In this document: in pieces, positions 7,083 through 7,135 of the stretch
Numbering within the stretch: the first letter of the stretch is position 1
Layout of the letters: each line of letters starts with the position of its first letter
Source of the DNA: Bacteroidales bacterium UBA1725
GTDB lineage: Bacteria; Bacteroidota; Bacteroidia; Bacteroidales; UBA932
Assembly (NCBI GenBank): GCA_002315815.1
Contig: DCIN01000096.1
Span: 1 to 7,135 of the forward strand
DNA: 7,135 nucleotides
Reading direction: 5' to 3'
Program-made: the position numbers and the translations under genes
Notes under the pieces: model-generated
What the model was told of the DNA's origin: nothing
Seen by the model: only the letters and a program-made list of their open reading frames with translations
Database searches by the model: none

Positions 7083-7115
7083 AAAGGGGTGACCGCAATC
7101 CGGTCATCCCTTTTT
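7083..7115 (+). terminator. Intrinsic terminator after the receptor gene
   Basis: The arm AAAGGGGTGACCG (7083-7095) pairs with CGGTCATCCCTTT (7101-7113) across the 5-nt loop CAATC. The 13-bp stem has one G-U wobble and ends in a run of five T (7111-7115). It sits 28 nt after the stop codon and closes the receptor transcript as a single-gene unit. The A-tract on the left side could allow weak activity in the opposite direction too. Confidence 0.9.
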
Positions 7116-7135
7116 AGTAAAGAGAAAAAAATAAG

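Overview
The window looks like chromosomal DNA from a member of the Bacteroidota, most likely order Bacteroidales. Three lines of evidence point there. Start codons are preceded by A/T-rich leaders with no Shine-Dalgarno sequence. Bacteroides-type -7 boxes (TAnnTTTG) lie upstream of three genes. The largest gene is an Oar-like TonB-dependent receptor with an N-terminal carboxypeptidase-regulatory-like domain, which is typical of the phylum. Genus cannot be fixed from this sequence.

Layout: (1) positions 1-697, minus strand, hold the 5' part of a secreted endonuclease/exonuclease/phosphatase (EEP) family protein that runs off the left edge. It has a run of 24-bp tandem repeats between the signal peptide and the catalytic domain. 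(2) Positions 698-885 are a divergent intergenic region with candidate promoters facing both ways, a GC-rich hairpin and a perfect 15-bp inverted repeat that touches the ychF -7 box. (3) Positions 886-3661, plus strand, carry a probable three-gene operon: ychF (ribosome-associated P-loop ATPase/GTPase), a CpXC-domain zinc-ribbon-like protein of unknown function, and a PLP-dependent low-specificity threonine aldolase. Gaps are 8 and 26 nt. (4) Positions 3716-7054, plus strand, hold the 1112-residue Oar-like receptor, with its own -7 box just after the aldolase stop and a strong intrinsic terminator at 7083-7115. No SusD partner follows before that terminator.

The genes are mostly housekeeping or cell-envelope functions. 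The operon joins a translation-associated nucleotidase, an uncharacterised Cys-motif protein and an amino-acid lyase; its co-transcription is inferred from spacing only. The receptor appears to be an independent transcription unit and its codon choice suggests high expression. I see no mobile element, CRISPR array, RNA gene or obviously new multi-gene system. The features most worth a second look are the inverted repeat at the ychF promoter, the octapeptide repeat in the EEP protein, the possible dispersed GC-rich repeat, and the CpXC gene in the ychF operon.
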